Shown piece after piece: positions 37,280 to 46,003 of a stretch of DNA of 64,000 bases. The DNA is from Lacrimispora celerecrescens (GTDB taxonomy: Bacteria > Bacillota > Clostridia > Lachnospirales > Lachnospiraceae). A program made the translations under genes and the position numbers. The stretch spans positions 62,001 through 126,000 of the forward strand of contig NZ_JPME01000020.1 of NCBI RefSeq assembly GCF_000732605.1, given 5' to 3'. The notes below the pieces were generated by a model. It saw only the letters and a list, made by a program, of their open reading frames with translations. It was not told where the DNA came from and did not search any database. The first letter of the stretch is position 1. Every line of letters begins with the position of its first letter.

Positions 37280-38116
37280 TTAAGCTTTCTCTGCTGCCGA
37301 AACTGCCTCATTAAGCCAGTTCACCTCTAAATACTCAACCGTACCGCCATCCACTGCGGCTGCGATCTTTGGATCAATGGGAATTTTAGCCAGAACGGTA
37401 AGGCCGTTCGCTTTGGCAGCTTCATCAACGCGGCTCTCCCCAAATACAGAAATCTGCTTACCACAATCCGGGCAAATCAAGTAACTCATATTTTCCACCA
37501 GACCCAAAATCGGTATATTCATCTTTTTCGCCATATTTACCGCTTTTTCAACAATCATGGTAACCAGCTCCTGAGGAGAAGTAACAATGATGATTCCGTC
37601 CACAGGGAGGGACTGGAATACGGTTAAGGGCACATCTCCGGTTCCCGGAGGCATATCTACGAACATGTAGTCAACATTATCCCATAGGGCATCCTGCCAA
37701 AACTGTTTCACTGCTCCTGCAATGACCGGACCTCTCCAGATGACGGGATCCGTCTCATGATCCAGGATTAAATTCGCTGACATCACTTCAATTCCTGTAG
37801 CCGTGGTAGCCGGGATCATAAGGCCATTAGGCGTCATGCCCACGCCGTAATCGGAAAGGCCAAAGGCTTTTGGAATGGATGGGCCGGTGATATCCGCATC
37901 CAGGATTGCCGTTTTATAACCTTTCCCGTTCATGCCTACAGCCATCAGGGACGTTACCAGGGATTTACCCACACCGCCCTTTCCGCTTACAACGCCGATT
38001 ACCTTTTTTACTGTGCTGGCAGGGTTAAGGGGTTCTAAAAAGCTTACCTGTTCCTCCCGGCTGCCGCAGTTTTCCTTGCAGGTATTGCAATTATGAGTAC
38101 AGTTTACTTCACTCAT
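37280..38116 (-). CDS. Mrp/NBP35-family iron-sulfur carrier ATPase
   Basis: A 278-residue P-loop ATPase that carries [4Fe-4S] clusters to client enzymes. The deviant P-loop GVVSGKGGVGKS lies at about residues 41-52, and the CPDC pair near residue 218 holds the bridging cluster at the dimer face. The N-terminus has an extra cysteine group (CTHNCNTCKENC), as in the eukaryotic NBP35 type and many anaerobes. ATAGGAGG precedes the ATG. Clients in this window could include aconitase and the hydrogenase small subunit, as inference only. Confidence 0.92.
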   Translation of the reverse strand: MSEVNCTHNCNTCKENCGSREEQVSFLEPLNPASTVKKVIGVVSGKGGVGKSLVTSLMAVGMNGKGYKTAILDADITGPSIPKAFGLSDYGVGMTPNGLMIPATTATGIEVMSANLILDHETDPVIWRGPVIAGAVKQFWQDALWDNVDYMFVDMPPGTGDVPLTVFQSLPVDGIIIVTSPQELVTMIVEKAVNMAKKMNIPILGLVENMSYLICPDCGKQISVFGESRVDEAAKANGLTVLAKIPIDPKIAAAVDGGTVEYLEVNWLNEAVSAAEKA

Positions 38117-38128
38117 TGGTTATTCCTC

Positions 38129-38926
38129 CTATGAATAGTAGTCTAATATATGAAAGACGGCTTTTTTTAAGCCATCTGTTTCTATCGAATCCGTAATATA
38201 GCCGGCAGCGCTCTTTACCTCGTCAGAGGCATTTCCCATGGCAATTCCAAGGCCTGCGCCGGTTATCATGGAAATATCATTATTGCCGTCGCCTATGGCG
38301 GCCATCTCACCGGCAGTAAAGCCGTAATGCTCTGCCATCTTCATAATCCCGTTCCACTTGCTTCCGCCTGCGGGAATTACATCACAGCCCATCTCGTCAT
38401 GCCAGCGTATGAATTCGCAGCCGCAGAGATACTTCTTTAACTTCTGCTCCATGTCGTATGAAATGTAAGGTATTATTTGGTATATACGCTGATTTCTGGC
38501 TCGTTTTACATTTAAAACCGGAGGAATACTGGTTCCGATATCCGCCTGGACCTTTTCCACAATATGATTCACCATATTGATATACATGCGGTCCCCTTCC
38601 ATGAACATGCATGGAAATGGCTCCTCCTCCAGAAACATTAAAGTCCGCTCTACTTCCCCAGGATCTATGGGCAGATCATAAATGATCCTGTCTCCGCAAT
38701 AGCAATACTGGCCGTTAAGCGTCACATATCCGTCAAATGGAATTCCCTCCAAAAGGTTTTCTTCTTCCATTTCAAGCTTATGGCGCCCCGTTGCAATAAA
38801 CAGCAGGATTCCTGCTCTTCTGGCTTCCAAAAGTGCCTCTTTTGCGCTGTCCGGAATCCGTTTTGTTTGAAAATCCCGAAGTGTACCATCAATATCAAAA
38901 AAAATGGCCTTTATCTTCTTCTCCAC
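38129..38926 (-). CDS. Cof-type HAD phosphatase
   Basis: A 265-residue HAD hydrolase of the Cof (IIB cap) class: nucleophile block FFDIDGTLRDF at residues 9-19, ATGRH as motif II, and GDGNNDISMI as motif IV. It probably acts on sugar phosphates or flavin/pyridoxal phosphates. The start is a GTG at 38926 with a weak site. It is the first gene of the HAD-Mrp-alarmone synthetase operon and has a good promoter at 38994-39022. Confidence 0.88.
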   Translation of the reverse strand: MEKKIKAIFFDIDGTLRDFQTKRIPDSAKEALLEARRAGILLFIATGRHKLEMEEENLLEGIPFDGYVTLNGQYCYCGDRIIYDLPIDPGEVERTLMFLEEEPFPCMFMEGDRMYINMVNHIVEKVQADIGTSIPPVLNVKRARNQRIYQIIPYISYDMEQKLKKYLCGCEFIRWHDEMGCDVIPAGGSKWNGIMKMAEHYGFTAGEMAAIGDGNNDISMITGAGLGIAMGNASDEVKSAAGYITDSIETDGLKKAVFHILDYYS

Positions 38927-38993
38927 TTATCCATCATTCCTTCTCAATCTGATTATTCTTATCTGTGCCCGCTGCAGCATACAAACACTTTAG

Positions 38994-39022
38994 ATTATAA
39001 TATATCTTATCTGAACTTGCAA
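38994..39022 (-). promoter_or_regulatory. Promoter of the HAD-Mrp-alarmone synthetase operon
   Basis: On the minus strand: TTGCAA (39017-39022), 17-base spacer, TATAAT (38994-38999). Confidence 0.75.
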
Positions 39023-39063
39023 CGTAAGAGAAGAAAAAGGGTTCTGTCTATCAATTAATTGGT

Positions 39064-39101
39064 AAAGGCCTGTGCCGTCATCAATGACGCTACAGGCCTT
39101 T
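39064..39101. terminator. Hairpin after the folate ECF gene
   Basis: AAAGGCCTGT (39064-39073) pairs with ACAGGCCTTT (39092-39101), with an inner GTCAT/ATGAC stem. The T-run is weak on the minus strand (TTTACC) but present on the plus strand. Confidence 0.65.
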
Positions 39102-39106
39102 GTGTT

Positions 39107-39679
39107 TTATTTTGTTCCCGCAGTCTGAGCCTTACGGATCGTTTTAAAGACCCCCATGGTATCCAGCGCTCTTACCATGGAATAAAAAATCATGGAATCA
39201 ATCGGCCACATGACCAGGTTTTTAAGTGCCCTTGCCGGTAAAAGTACCATAAAGCCCTTTCCGTACAGAATAGAAAGACATATGGTATTAAGAATTACGT
39301 TACATACCAGCATAACCAAAAACTTGGTTACCAGAACCCTGCTTAGGGTAATAGGCTTCTTGTAAAACATACAGCCATACATGATACCTGCCAGAATCGT
39401 TACCATGGTCAGTCCTGGGAAAAATGCGCCCATAGGCTTTAAGAGGTATTTAAGCACATCCATACTTCCGGAAAACAGGCCTCCTACTACCGGGCCAAAC
39501 AGGTATGCAACCAATTCATTGGGAAGGGAAGCAAAACTGATCCGAATGTAACTTCCCATGTTAATGGAAAACATGCTCAAAACAATTGCTACTGCGCCAA
39601 ACATGGCGGCTGTGGTAATGGTCCTTACAGACTTCAGCTCTCTGTAAGATTCGGTGAACAAAGTGACGAATTTTTTCAT
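39107..39679 (-). CDS. ECF transporter S component, folate type (FolT-like)
   Basis: A 190-residue protein with about six membrane segments, the substrate-capturing subunit of an energy-coupling-factor importer. It has the ITTAAMFGAVAIVLSMF helix 1 typical of S components and a central SFASLPNELVAYLFGPVVGGLFSG loop seen in folate members. The shared EcfA/EcfA'/EcfT module is not in the window. The folate assignment rests mainly on the THF riboswitch in its leader. AAAGGAGG precedes the ATG. Confidence 0.88.
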   Translation of the reverse strand: MKKFVTLFTESYRELKSVRTITTAAMFGAVAIVLSMFSINMGSYIRISFASLPNELVAYLFGPVVGGLFSGSMDVLKYLLKPMGAFFPGLTMVTILAGIMYGCMFYKKPITLSRVLVTKFLVMLVCNVILNTICLSILYGKGFMVLLPARALKNLVMWPIDSMIFYSMVRALDTMGVFKTIRKAQTAGTK

Positions 39680-39740
39680 AAAAAATACCTCCTTTGCAGA
39701 CCTCTAACTACAACCGGAGATAATATTCCTATCTTCTGAT

Positions 39741-39837
39741 GCAGCGGGATGCGACCGGTGTACCGCAAGAAAATCTTTTCGTCCTGCTGACAACTCCCTG
39801 TTCAGCTGGCACTTAACGCACACGGGTCTACTCTGCG
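39741..39837 (-). ncRNA. THF (tetrahydrofolate) riboswitch
   Basis: The 5' leader of the folate S-component gene, read on the minus strand, contains GCAGAGTAGA, GCGTTAAGTG, GAACAGGGAGTTGTC, GGACGAAAAG and GTCGCATCCCGCTGC in order. These are the conserved blocks of the THF aptamer, closed by GCAG/CTGC. The predicted transcription start (-10 TATAAT at 39841-39846) falls at its first base. The roughly 55 bases between aptamer and ribosome site would act as expression platform, probably at translation. Confidence 0.9.
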
Positions 39838-39872
39838 ACTATTATATTGTATTTTGTAACGCCATCAGTATA

Positions 39873-40424
39873 TCACAGATTCCTTAGAAAGCAAGTATTT
39901 TTTTTAAAACTTCTTCCTTTTTCCACGATGAAGTGGACAAAAAAAGCGATCAAAACTCCCAGAATAAGTCCTCCCAGTACATCGGTGGGAAAATGAACAA
40001 ACAGATACATTCTGGAAAAACCGATAAGCCCTGCCAGAATCAGGGCCGCCATTCCCCATTTCCGGTTGTAAAGCCAGATGCTTACTGCTCCTTCAAAGGA
40101 AGCCAGGGTGTGCCCGGAGGGGAAGGAATAGTCTTTAGGATTATGAATTAAAAGGGGAACGCTGCTGTCAATCCAGCAAGGCCTTTCTCTGGCAACCATG
40201 TTCTTAAGGAACACATTTCCGACCAATAGGCCGGCTGCCAGGGATAAAATAACGCAAAGTCCCATAAGTCTTGTCTTTTTAAAGCACAGCAAAATAACCC
40301 CGGTAAGGATCCAGAAAATCCCGTGATCTCCCAGACCGGTTATCTCCTTCATAACCACATCCAGCCAGGGCGTATGTAACGATTGTAAAAAATACAGAAT
40401 ACCAAATTCCGTACCAGCCATCAT
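39873..40424 (-). CDS. PAP2-family membrane phosphatase
   Basis: A 183-residue protein with five to six membrane segments and the three PAP2 motifs: KNMVARERP, FPSGH and SRMYLFVHFPTD. It would remove phosphate from a lipid such as phosphatidic acid or undecaprenyl pyrophosphate at the outer membrane face. GGAGTAAAG precedes tandem ATG codons; the first is used here. Confidence 0.9.
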   Translation of the reverse strand: MMAGTEFGILYFLQSLHTPWLDVVMKEITGLGDHGIFWILTGVILLCFKKTRLMGLCVILSLAAGLLVGNVFLKNMVARERPCWIDSSVPLLIHNPKDYSFPSGHTLASFEGAVSIWLYNRKWGMAALILAGLIGFSRMYLFVHFPTDVLGGLILGVLIAFFVHFIVEKGRSFKKNTCFLRNL

Positions 40425-40455
40425 AATTCTTTACTCCTTTTCCATTCTTGCGTCT

Positions 40456-40485
40456 ATTATACCTTGCACCCCCCAAATTTACCAA
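40456..40485 (-). promoter_or_regulatory. Promoter of the PAP2 gene
   Basis: On the minus strand: TTGGTA (40480-40485), 18-base spacer, TATAAT (40456-40461). Confidence 0.6.
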
Positions 40486-40515
40486 CAAAAAAATTCATCA
40501 TATCAATAAAACCAT

Positions 40516-40544
40516 TTGACAAGTTTAAAATTTAAGTTTAGGAT
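40516..40544 (+). promoter_or_regulatory. Promoter of lrgA-lrgB
   Basis: TTGACA (40516-40521), 17-base AT-rich spacer with a TTTAAAATTTAA core, TAGGAT (40539-40544). Confidence 0.7.
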
Positions 40545-40588
40545 AAACCATAGTTGTAAGTCAGGAAGGTAACCAAGGAGGCTAAGTA

Positions 40589-40960
40589 ATGAAATACATC
40601 AGACAATTCACCATTATTCTCTTTATATCTCTGGTCGGAGAGATCATACATCTGCTCGTTCCCCTTCCAGTTCCCGCAAGCATCTATGGCCTGTTGCTCA
40701 TGCTGATCGGGTTAAGGAAGAAATGGATTCCGTTGGAGGCAGTTGAAGAAGTTAGTATATTTCTCATCGACATCATGCCACTCATGTTTATTCCGGCAGC
40801 CGTCGGACTTCTGGATTCCTGGGGAGTTCTTCGGCCTATTTTGATTCCTTTTCTGGTCATCACCCTGTTTTCCACAATCATCGTGATGGTAATTACCGGA
40901 AAAGTGACCCAGCTATTTATTAAAAACGACAGAAATGGAAAGGCAGAAAAAAATGAGTAA
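40589..40960 (+). CDS. CidA/LrgA family holin-like protein
   Basis: A 123-residue protein with four hydrophobic segments and the family pattern LVGEIIHLLVPLPVPASIYGLLLMLIGL, quoted in part, followed by PLMFIPAAVGLL. These proteins act with LrgB in murein hydrolase control or in export of small organic acids such as pyruvate, depending on species. AAGGAGG precedes the ATG. It overlaps lrgB by eight bases. Confidence 0.88.
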   Translation: MKYIRQFTIILFISLVGEIIHLLVPLPVPASIYGLLLMLIGLRKKWIPLEAVEEVSIFLIDIMPLMFIPAAVGLLDSWGVLRPILIPFLVITLFSTIIVMVITGKVTQLFIKNDRNGKAEKNE

Positions 40961-41645
40961 TACAGTAAGTGATTTTTTGTTTTTTGGTGCGGTTCTTAGT
41001 CTCATAAGCTATGAGCTGGGACTCCGTTTAAAGAAAAAATTCAAATGGGCTATCTTCAACCCTCTTTTAATATCCATTTGTGTTGTCATGGTATTCCTGT
41101 CTGTATTTCACATCGATTATAAGGTGTACGATAAAAGCGCCAAATACATCAGTTATCTTCTGACACCTGCCACCATTTGCCTTGCAATTCCTTTATACCG
41201 CCAAATGGAACTGCTTAAGAAGCATTCTAAGGCCATTGTAGCCGGGACCCTGACCGGGGTTTTCACCACAATGACTACCGTACTGCTTCTGGCCTTGGTT
41301 TTTGGCCTTAATCATCAGGAGTATGTGACATTTCTGCCTAAATCCATTACCACAGCCATTGCGATGGGAATTACAGAGGAAATGAAGGGATATGTGACCA
41401 TAACGGTAGCCAGCATCATCATCACCGGAATCCAGGGAAGCATAATTGCGGAAGCTGTGTGCAAGATATTTAAAATAACGGACCCTATTGCAAAGGGGAT
41501 TGCCATCGGTTCTGCTTCCCATGCCGTAGGAACTACAAAAGCCATGGAAATGGGCGAAATCGAAGGGGCTATGAGCAGCCTTGCCATAGCCACCTCCGGA
41601 CTTTGCACCGTGATATTTGCTTCTGTATTCTCTAACTTCTTATAG
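40953..41645 (+). CDS. LrgB/CidB family membrane protein
   Basis: A 230-residue protein with about seven membrane segments; LPKSITTAIAMGI and GIAIGSASHAVGTTKAMEMG are the LrgB signature stretches. ATG 40953 is within the end of the lrgA frame (ATGAGTAA overlap) and has GGAAAGG upstream; the in-frame ATG at 40935 is less well placed. It is the partner of LrgA. Confidence 0.9.
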   Translation: MSNTVSDFLFFGAVLSLISYELGLRLKKKFKWAIFNPLLISICVVMVFLSVFHIDYKVYDKSAKYISYLLTPATICLAIPLYRQMELLKKHSKAIVAGTLTGVFTTMTTVLLLALVFGLNHQEYVTFLPKSITTAIAMGITEEMKGYVTITVASIIITGIQGSIIAEAVCKIFKITDPIAKGIAIGSASHAVGTTKAMEMGEIEGAMSSLAIATSGLCTVIFASVFSNFL

Positions 41646-41683
41646 AAGATAAACCTAGTATTCCGGACTATTATATTGCCTTA

Positions 41684-41724
41684 AGAAGCGGTATTCGTTC
41701 ATAGCCTGAATGAATACCGCTTCT
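41684..41724. terminator. Bidirectional terminator, lrgB / FliB-like
   Basis: AGAAGCGGTATTC pairs with GAATACCGCTTCT and continues inward (GTTCA/TGAAT, one G-T) to a five-base loop, an 18-bp stem between convergent genes. Confidence 0.85.
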
Positions 41725-41735
41725 ATTACAAGTTC

Positions 41736-42893
41736 TTAGAGCATCTGAAGAATCTCCTCCAGGCTAAAACTTTTATCCGTCCGGAATATTCTCTCCATGG
41801 CATTGAGGTTCTCATCCGAATGCTCTACTTCCCGGGAAAACCGGTGGGAAAGATGAACAAATTCTTTAAAATCCAGATTGCCTTCATTTCTTTTAAAAAC
41901 AGCCTGGGCCATTTCTTGAATAAGAATTGTGCTGACTGTAGCAAGCTTTGTTTTCACATATGGATGTCCGTCATAAACAGCCCCGCAGAAATAGGTGAAA
42001 ACAAAGTATACCATAAGCTGTTCTCCCCATTGATCCCATAGGCGCTTACGGCCTTCCTCTTCCATTAAATAACGGTGAAAGGCTTTCCTGTTTTCCTCAT
42101 AGCTTTCTGCACCGGCGTCAAACAATATTCTTTTAAGAGTTTCCAGATATTGGGGCCAGCTCTCATTAAGCACTTCAAGCCTTCCAAACAAAGAAAACCA
42201 CTTCTTCATCTTTTCGTAGCGGACCTTATCTTCTATCCTGCGATCAGCCATTTTCTTAACGATCTCAGTTCCGGCCATTCCTTGATACCGTTTCATCAAT
42301 TCATCTAACTCATATAGCTTTTCCTCATTGATTCTTCTTTGCATATCATGGGAAAAACCCAGTGCCATGGCAACGCGCAGACGGCAATCTAGGTCACGGT
42401 TTTGCAGGAAGGATAAAATCAGATCCCTTGCATCCGTAAGCTTTGTATATAATAGAAAATCAAATTCAGGATAGGACTCTTCCCTTTCATCCTCTTTCGT
42501 AAGAAAACGGACAGGTTCTTCACAGCCTAGAATCAGTCCGGCGGCCTCCTCGCAGGATAAGGACAAAGAAATTTCCCTGACTCCTTCGTATTCTTCTATA
42601 TGTCTTGGATAATCCCGGCAGGTTTTACAAAGCATTCCCGGGCCGGCTTCCTTATAGATATCGCATAGATTGTCCTCATTTAGAAACGCACATCGGCCGC
42701 CGCACTGCTTAAAGGAGCCATCTTTCCAGTCAATCCATTGATTAAGCTGTCTGCCAAACGCATCCTTTCGCATTTGGTATCGTTTTTTTGTATGATCATC
42801 AATCATGATGGCCCAGCCTGCACAGCAGGTGTCCGGACACTCTCCGGCCACACAGTGGAATTTATTATAATAATGAGGGATTGTAAACTGCAT
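41736..42893 (-). CDS. FliB-like flagellin lysine N-methylase family protein
   Basis: A 385-residue protein with a cysteine-rich N-terminal half: HCVAGECPDTCCAGW, CGGRCAFLNEDNLCDIY and MLCKTCRDYPR, which matches the FliB family. FliB methylates flagellin lysines in Salmonella; the cysteines probably bind an iron-sulfur cluster. No flagellar gene lies in the window, so the substrate may be another surface protein. ATG 42893 has AGGAGC upstream; 19 in-frame residues before it are unlikely. Confidence 0.82.
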   Translation of the reverse strand: MQFTIPHYYNKFHCVAGECPDTCCAGWAIMIDDHTKKRYQMRKDAFGRQLNQWIDWKDGSFKQCGGRCAFLNEDNLCDIYKEAGPGMLCKTCRDYPRHIEEYEGVREISLSLSCEEAAGLILGCEEPVRFLTKEDEREESYPEFDFLLYTKLTDARDLILSFLQNRDLDCRLRVAMALGFSHDMQRRINEEKLYELDELMKRYQGMAGTEIVKKMADRRIEDKVRYEKMKKWFSLFGRLEVLNESWPQYLETLKRILFDAGAESYEENRKAFHRYLMEEEGRKRLWDQWGEQLMVYFVFTYFCGAVYDGHPYVKTKLATVSTILIQEMAQAVFKRNEGNLDFKEFVHLSHRFSREVEHSDENLNAMERIFRTDKSFSLEEILQML

Positions 42894-42936
42894 AAATGAT
42901 TGCTCCTGTTTTTTTGTAACGATTATACCGCATTTA

Positions 42937-42977
42937 AAAATGGGGTGCAACCCATTTCAATGAGCGTACCCCATTTT
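42937..42977 (-). terminator. Terminator of ytaF
   Basis: AAAATGGGGT/ACCCCATTTT arms (42937-42946, 42968-42977); TTTAAATG follows on the minus strand. Confidence 0.75.
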
Positions 42978-42988
42978 AAATCCCATGA

Positions 42989-43609
42989 TTATAATTTACC
43001 AAACGCCAGGAACAAAAACAGTATGCCGCTGACCCAGGTCAAATCCCAGCCTTTTAATGCCGCAAGCTTATGTCCCAGAAACAGGCCGATATACATGACG
43101 GTAGTTCCCACAATCAGGGCAGAAAGGGCCGTAAGCCCTGGAGGAATCATCAAAAATCCGGATAGAGCCCCGGCTACCAGACTGTCCAAGGACATAGCCA
43201 GAGAAAACATGATGGTTTCCTTCCATGACAGAGACTTGGAGTGGTCCCAGTCTGCCGCCAAAGGATTCCCGTATATATTTATGATGATACTCAGGCCGGA
43301 AATAGAGAATGTAAGATTCTTTTGGACATTTACATGGCTGTTAATATATTTTTTTATGGTATAATCCATAAGCTTTATGATGCCTAAGAGAAACAGGCAG
43401 GAAAATGCCGCCCCTTTTGCAAAATTTTCCGGCACTAATCCGCTGATTACGCTTCCAAATATAAGAGCAGCTCCCAGACATCCGCTGCAGATCAAATTTA
43501 CTGCAATAACTTTTCCGAAGGAAATCTTCAGACGGTTAGCTCCATAAGCAATACTGGCAACAAACGTGTCGGTGCAAAGTGCCAGCACTAGAATTAATAT
43601 ATCACGCAT
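42989..43609 (-). CDS. ytaF: YtaF-type sporulation membrane protein (MntP-like fold)
   Basis: A 206-residue protein with six membrane segments. The halves begin with LALCTDTFVASIAYG and SLAMSLDSLVAGAL, where an Asp in each is typical of the MntP/YtaF exporter fold. In Bacillus ytaF is a sporulation gene; a cation-export role is inferred from MntP. The ribosome site is weak. It is monocistronic. Confidence 0.85.
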   Translation of the reverse strand: MRDILILVLALCTDTFVASIAYGANRLKISFGKVIAVNLICSGCLGAALIFGSVISGLVPENFAKGAAFSCLFLLGIIKLMDYTIKKYINSHVNVQKNLTFSISGLSIIINIYGNPLAADWDHSKSLSWKETIMFSLAMSLDSLVAGALSGFLMIPPGLTALSALIVGTTVMYIGLFLGHKLAALKGWDLTWVSGILFLFLAFGKL

Positions 43610-43668
43610 ATTCTGGCAAACTTACCTTTTTATTTTAATATATTCATTCCAGTCATGATTGGGACCCC

Positions 43669-43705
43669 AAAAAGAAAAAAGCAGGGGCGGCAATATGCCC
43701 CTGCT
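43669..43705 (-). terminator. Terminator of the PTS operon
   Basis: AGCAGGGGC (43680-43688) pairs with GCCCCTGCT (43697-43705); the minus strand continues TTTTTTCTTTTT. Confidence 0.9.
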
Positions 43706-43718
43706 TTATGTCTATTCA

Positions 43719-45155
43719 TTACTGGCACAATTTCTTAAATTCATCTGCAACAAACTGTACCTGTGTTCCTACGATTACCTGTACGCTGGTTTTTCCTGGT
43801 CTGATGACACCGGCAACACCTGCGGATTTAATCTTCTTTTCATCTACCAGAGTATAATCCTTGATCTCCAGTCTTAATCTTGTAATACAGTTATCGATGC
43901 TGGTGATATTACCCTTACCGCCAAGTCCTTCCAGAATAATGGAAGCAACTGCAGTATAGTCGTTATTTGCCAGGGTAACTGTGCTTTCATCTACATCATC
44001 ATCTTCCCGTCCCGGAGTCTTAAAGTTAAATGCTAAGATTGCAAGGCGGAATACAAAGTAGTAAACAGCTGCATAAACAAGACCCAACGGAATGATAAGC
44101 AGCGGATTTACAGCCATAGGAGCCTTAAAGCTTAAGAACCAGTCAACGAAACCTGCACTGAAGTTAAAGCCTGCACGTACTGGAAGCAGAGCGCAGATTG
44201 TTAAGGAAATACCGGTTAAAATCGCATGGATTAAGTAAAGGCCTGGTGCAAGGAACATGAAAGCAAATTCCAGAGGTTCCGTTACGCCTGTAAAGAAGGA
44301 ACATACTGCTGCTGCAAGCAATAAACCATATGCATTTTTCTTTTTACCAGGTTTTGCGGTATGATACATAGCCAAAGCTGCGGCCGGAAGACCGAACATC
44401 ATAACCGGGAAAAATCCTGTCATGTACTGACCTGTCTGGCCCAAAACACCATTTCCTGACCAGAAATTACCAAGGTCGTTTACTCCTGCAACGTCAAACC
44501 AGAATACGGAATTCAGTGCGTGATGGAGACCTACCGGGATTAAGAGACGGTTGAAGAAACCATAAATACCAGCTCCTATTGCGCCCATACCAAGGATGCC
44601 TTTACCAAATGCAACTAATCCGGAATATACAACCGGCCATATGAAGAATAAAACAAGGCAGGCTACCAAAGAAACAAGTGCGGTAACAATGGCAACAGAC
44701 CGTTTACCACTGAAGAATGCCAACGCATCCGGTAGCTTTGTGTTTTTAAACCTGTTATAGCAGCTGGAACCGATGATACCGGATACGATACCAATAAACT
44801 GGTTTCCAATCTTACCAAAAGCTGGATTTACTTCACTGACATCGATTCCTTTCAGCATGGCAACCACTCCAGGTGAAAGAATCGTCTGAATCATCAGCCA
44901 GGAAACAATCGCGGCCAATGCTGCTGTTCCCTCATGGTCATCTGCCATACCAATGCCGACACCAATTGCAAACAGAATTGCCATGTTATCAATGATGGCG
45001 CCTCCTGCCTTAATTAAAAAGGCAGCAATGGCACTGTTTGCTCCCCAGCCAGTGGGGTCAATCCAGTAACCAATCCCCATCAGGATACCTGCCGCTGGCA
45101 AACATGCCACCGGAAGCATCAATGACTTACCTAATTTCTGCAAATACTTCATCAT
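43719..45155 (-). CDS. PTS EIICB, glucose/N-acetylglucosamine type (NagE-like)
   Basis: A 478-residue sugar permease: membrane EIIC domain (about ten segments; GLHHALNSVFWFD and VTEPLEFAFMFLAP are family landmarks) followed by an EIIB domain with the phospho-cysteine in SIDNCITRLRLEI. It lacks a fused EIIA, which is encoded two genes upstream. The layout and the HHALN motif fit NagE better than PtsG. ATG 45155 has AAAGGGG upstream; 16 in-frame residues before it are unlikely. Last gene of the operon. Confidence 0.9.
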   Translation of the reverse strand: MMKYLQKLGKSLMLPVACLPAAGILMGIGYWIDPTGWGANSAIAAFLIKAGGAIIDNMAILFAIGVGIGMADDHEGTAALAAIVSWLMIQTILSPGVVAMLKGIDVSEVNPAFGKIGNQFIGIVSGIIGSSCYNRFKNTKLPDALAFFSGKRSVAIVTALVSLVACLVLFFIWPVVYSGLVAFGKGILGMGAIGAGIYGFFNRLLIPVGLHHALNSVFWFDVAGVNDLGNFWSGNGVLGQTGQYMTGFFPVMMFGLPAAALAMYHTAKPGKKKNAYGLLLAAAVCSFFTGVTEPLEFAFMFLAPGLYLIHAILTGISLTICALLPVRAGFNFSAGFVDWFLSFKAPMAVNPLLIIPLGLVYAAVYYFVFRLAILAFNFKTPGREDDDVDESTVTLANNDYTAVASIILEGLGGKGNITSIDNCITRLRLEIKDYTLVDEKKIKSAGVAGVIRPGKTSVQVIVGTQVQFVADEFKKLCQ

Positions 45156-45225
45156 AATAAAGAAACCCCTTTCTTTTTGTCCTATCGGACATTTTTTATC
45201 CATTCCTGCTGCAAGCAGGTTTAGA

Positions 45226-45480
45226 TCACATTTCTTCCAAAACGGTGCAAAATGCAGTCATAGCTGCCTCCTCATCCTCTCCGTCGAACCGGAACCGGAT
45301 GATGCTGCCTCTTTTGGCTTCAAGCCCCATTAATGCCAAAAGACTTTTACAATCCGCTTTGTCTGATTCCCACTGGACTTCAATGCTGCACGAATATTTC
45401 CTCGCTTCCATAAAGATAATGGAAGCCGGCCTGGCATGAAGTCCCAGGGGATCTTTTATTTCATACAAATACTCCCTCAT
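45226..45480 (-). CDS. HPr-family phosphocarrier protein
   Basis: An 84-residue HPr. The active-site His is in PLGLHARPA near residue 15, and a Ser in CKSLLALMG aligns with the regulatory Ser46 of Gram-positive HPr. The sequence is fairly divergent, so this may be an operon-specific second HPr rather than the general PtsH. It lies between the EIIA and EIICB genes. Confidence 0.9.
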   Translation of the reverse strand: MREYLYEIKDPLGLHARPASIIFMEARKYSCSIEVQWESDKADCKSLLALMGLEAKRGSIIRFRFDGEDEEAAMTAFCTVLEEM

Positions 45481-45489
45481 TTTTAATAC

Positions 45490-45984
45490 CTATAATTCGA
45501 TGATTGGTTCCAGTTCCTTTACCTGCATTCCTGTATGGCATACCATATCCGGATAATTCGGTGTATTGCAGACGATGACCGGTGTGATCACCTCATATCC
45601 TGCTTCCTTTATGGCTGCCATATCAAATTCCAGAAGAAGCTCCCCAGCTTTTACTTTATCTCCCTGTTTTTTATAGGCAGTATAATGCTCCCCTTTTAAA
45701 TTAACCGTATCAAGCCCTACATGGACGATGATCTCAGCGCCTTCCGGGGTCGTAATGCTGACCGCATGCTTTGTCTCAAACACCACCGTCAGGATTCCGT
45801 CGGCCGGTGCCACAATTCTTCCTTTTGATGGAATAATAGCAACTCCCTTACCCAGGATCTCCTGGCTGAATGTGGGATCATTTACCTCACTTAATGGTAC
45901 TACCGTTCCTTCAACAGGAGCCAGGACTTTTTCTCTTTCTTTTTCACCGCCTCCTCCGAAAATTTTCTTTAATGAATCAAACAT
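45490..45984 (-). CDS. PTS EIIA, glucose family (Crr-like)
   Basis: A 164-residue soluble phosphocarrier: LAPVEGTVVPLSEVNDPTFS opening, TKHAVSI with the assisting His, and IIVHVGLDTVNLKG with the phospho-His. GGAGAA precedes the ATG. It takes phosphate from HPr and passes it to the EIICB encoded downstream. Confidence 0.94.
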   Translation of the reverse strand: MFDSLKKIFGGGGEKEREKVLAPVEGTVVPLSEVNDPTFSQEILGKGVAIIPSKGRIVAPADGILTVVFETKHAVSITTPEGAEIIVHVGLDTVNLKGEHYTAYKKQGDKVKAGELLLEFDMAAIKEAGYEVITPVIVCNTPNYPDMVCHTGMQVKELEPIIEL

Positions 45985-46003
45985 AAAGTGATTCTCCTTT
46001 CTT

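Noticed and set aside
42900-43364. 154-codon plus-strand frame opposite ytaF
   Set aside because: Covers the ytaF terminator and the 3' half of ytaF; no domain and no plausible start.
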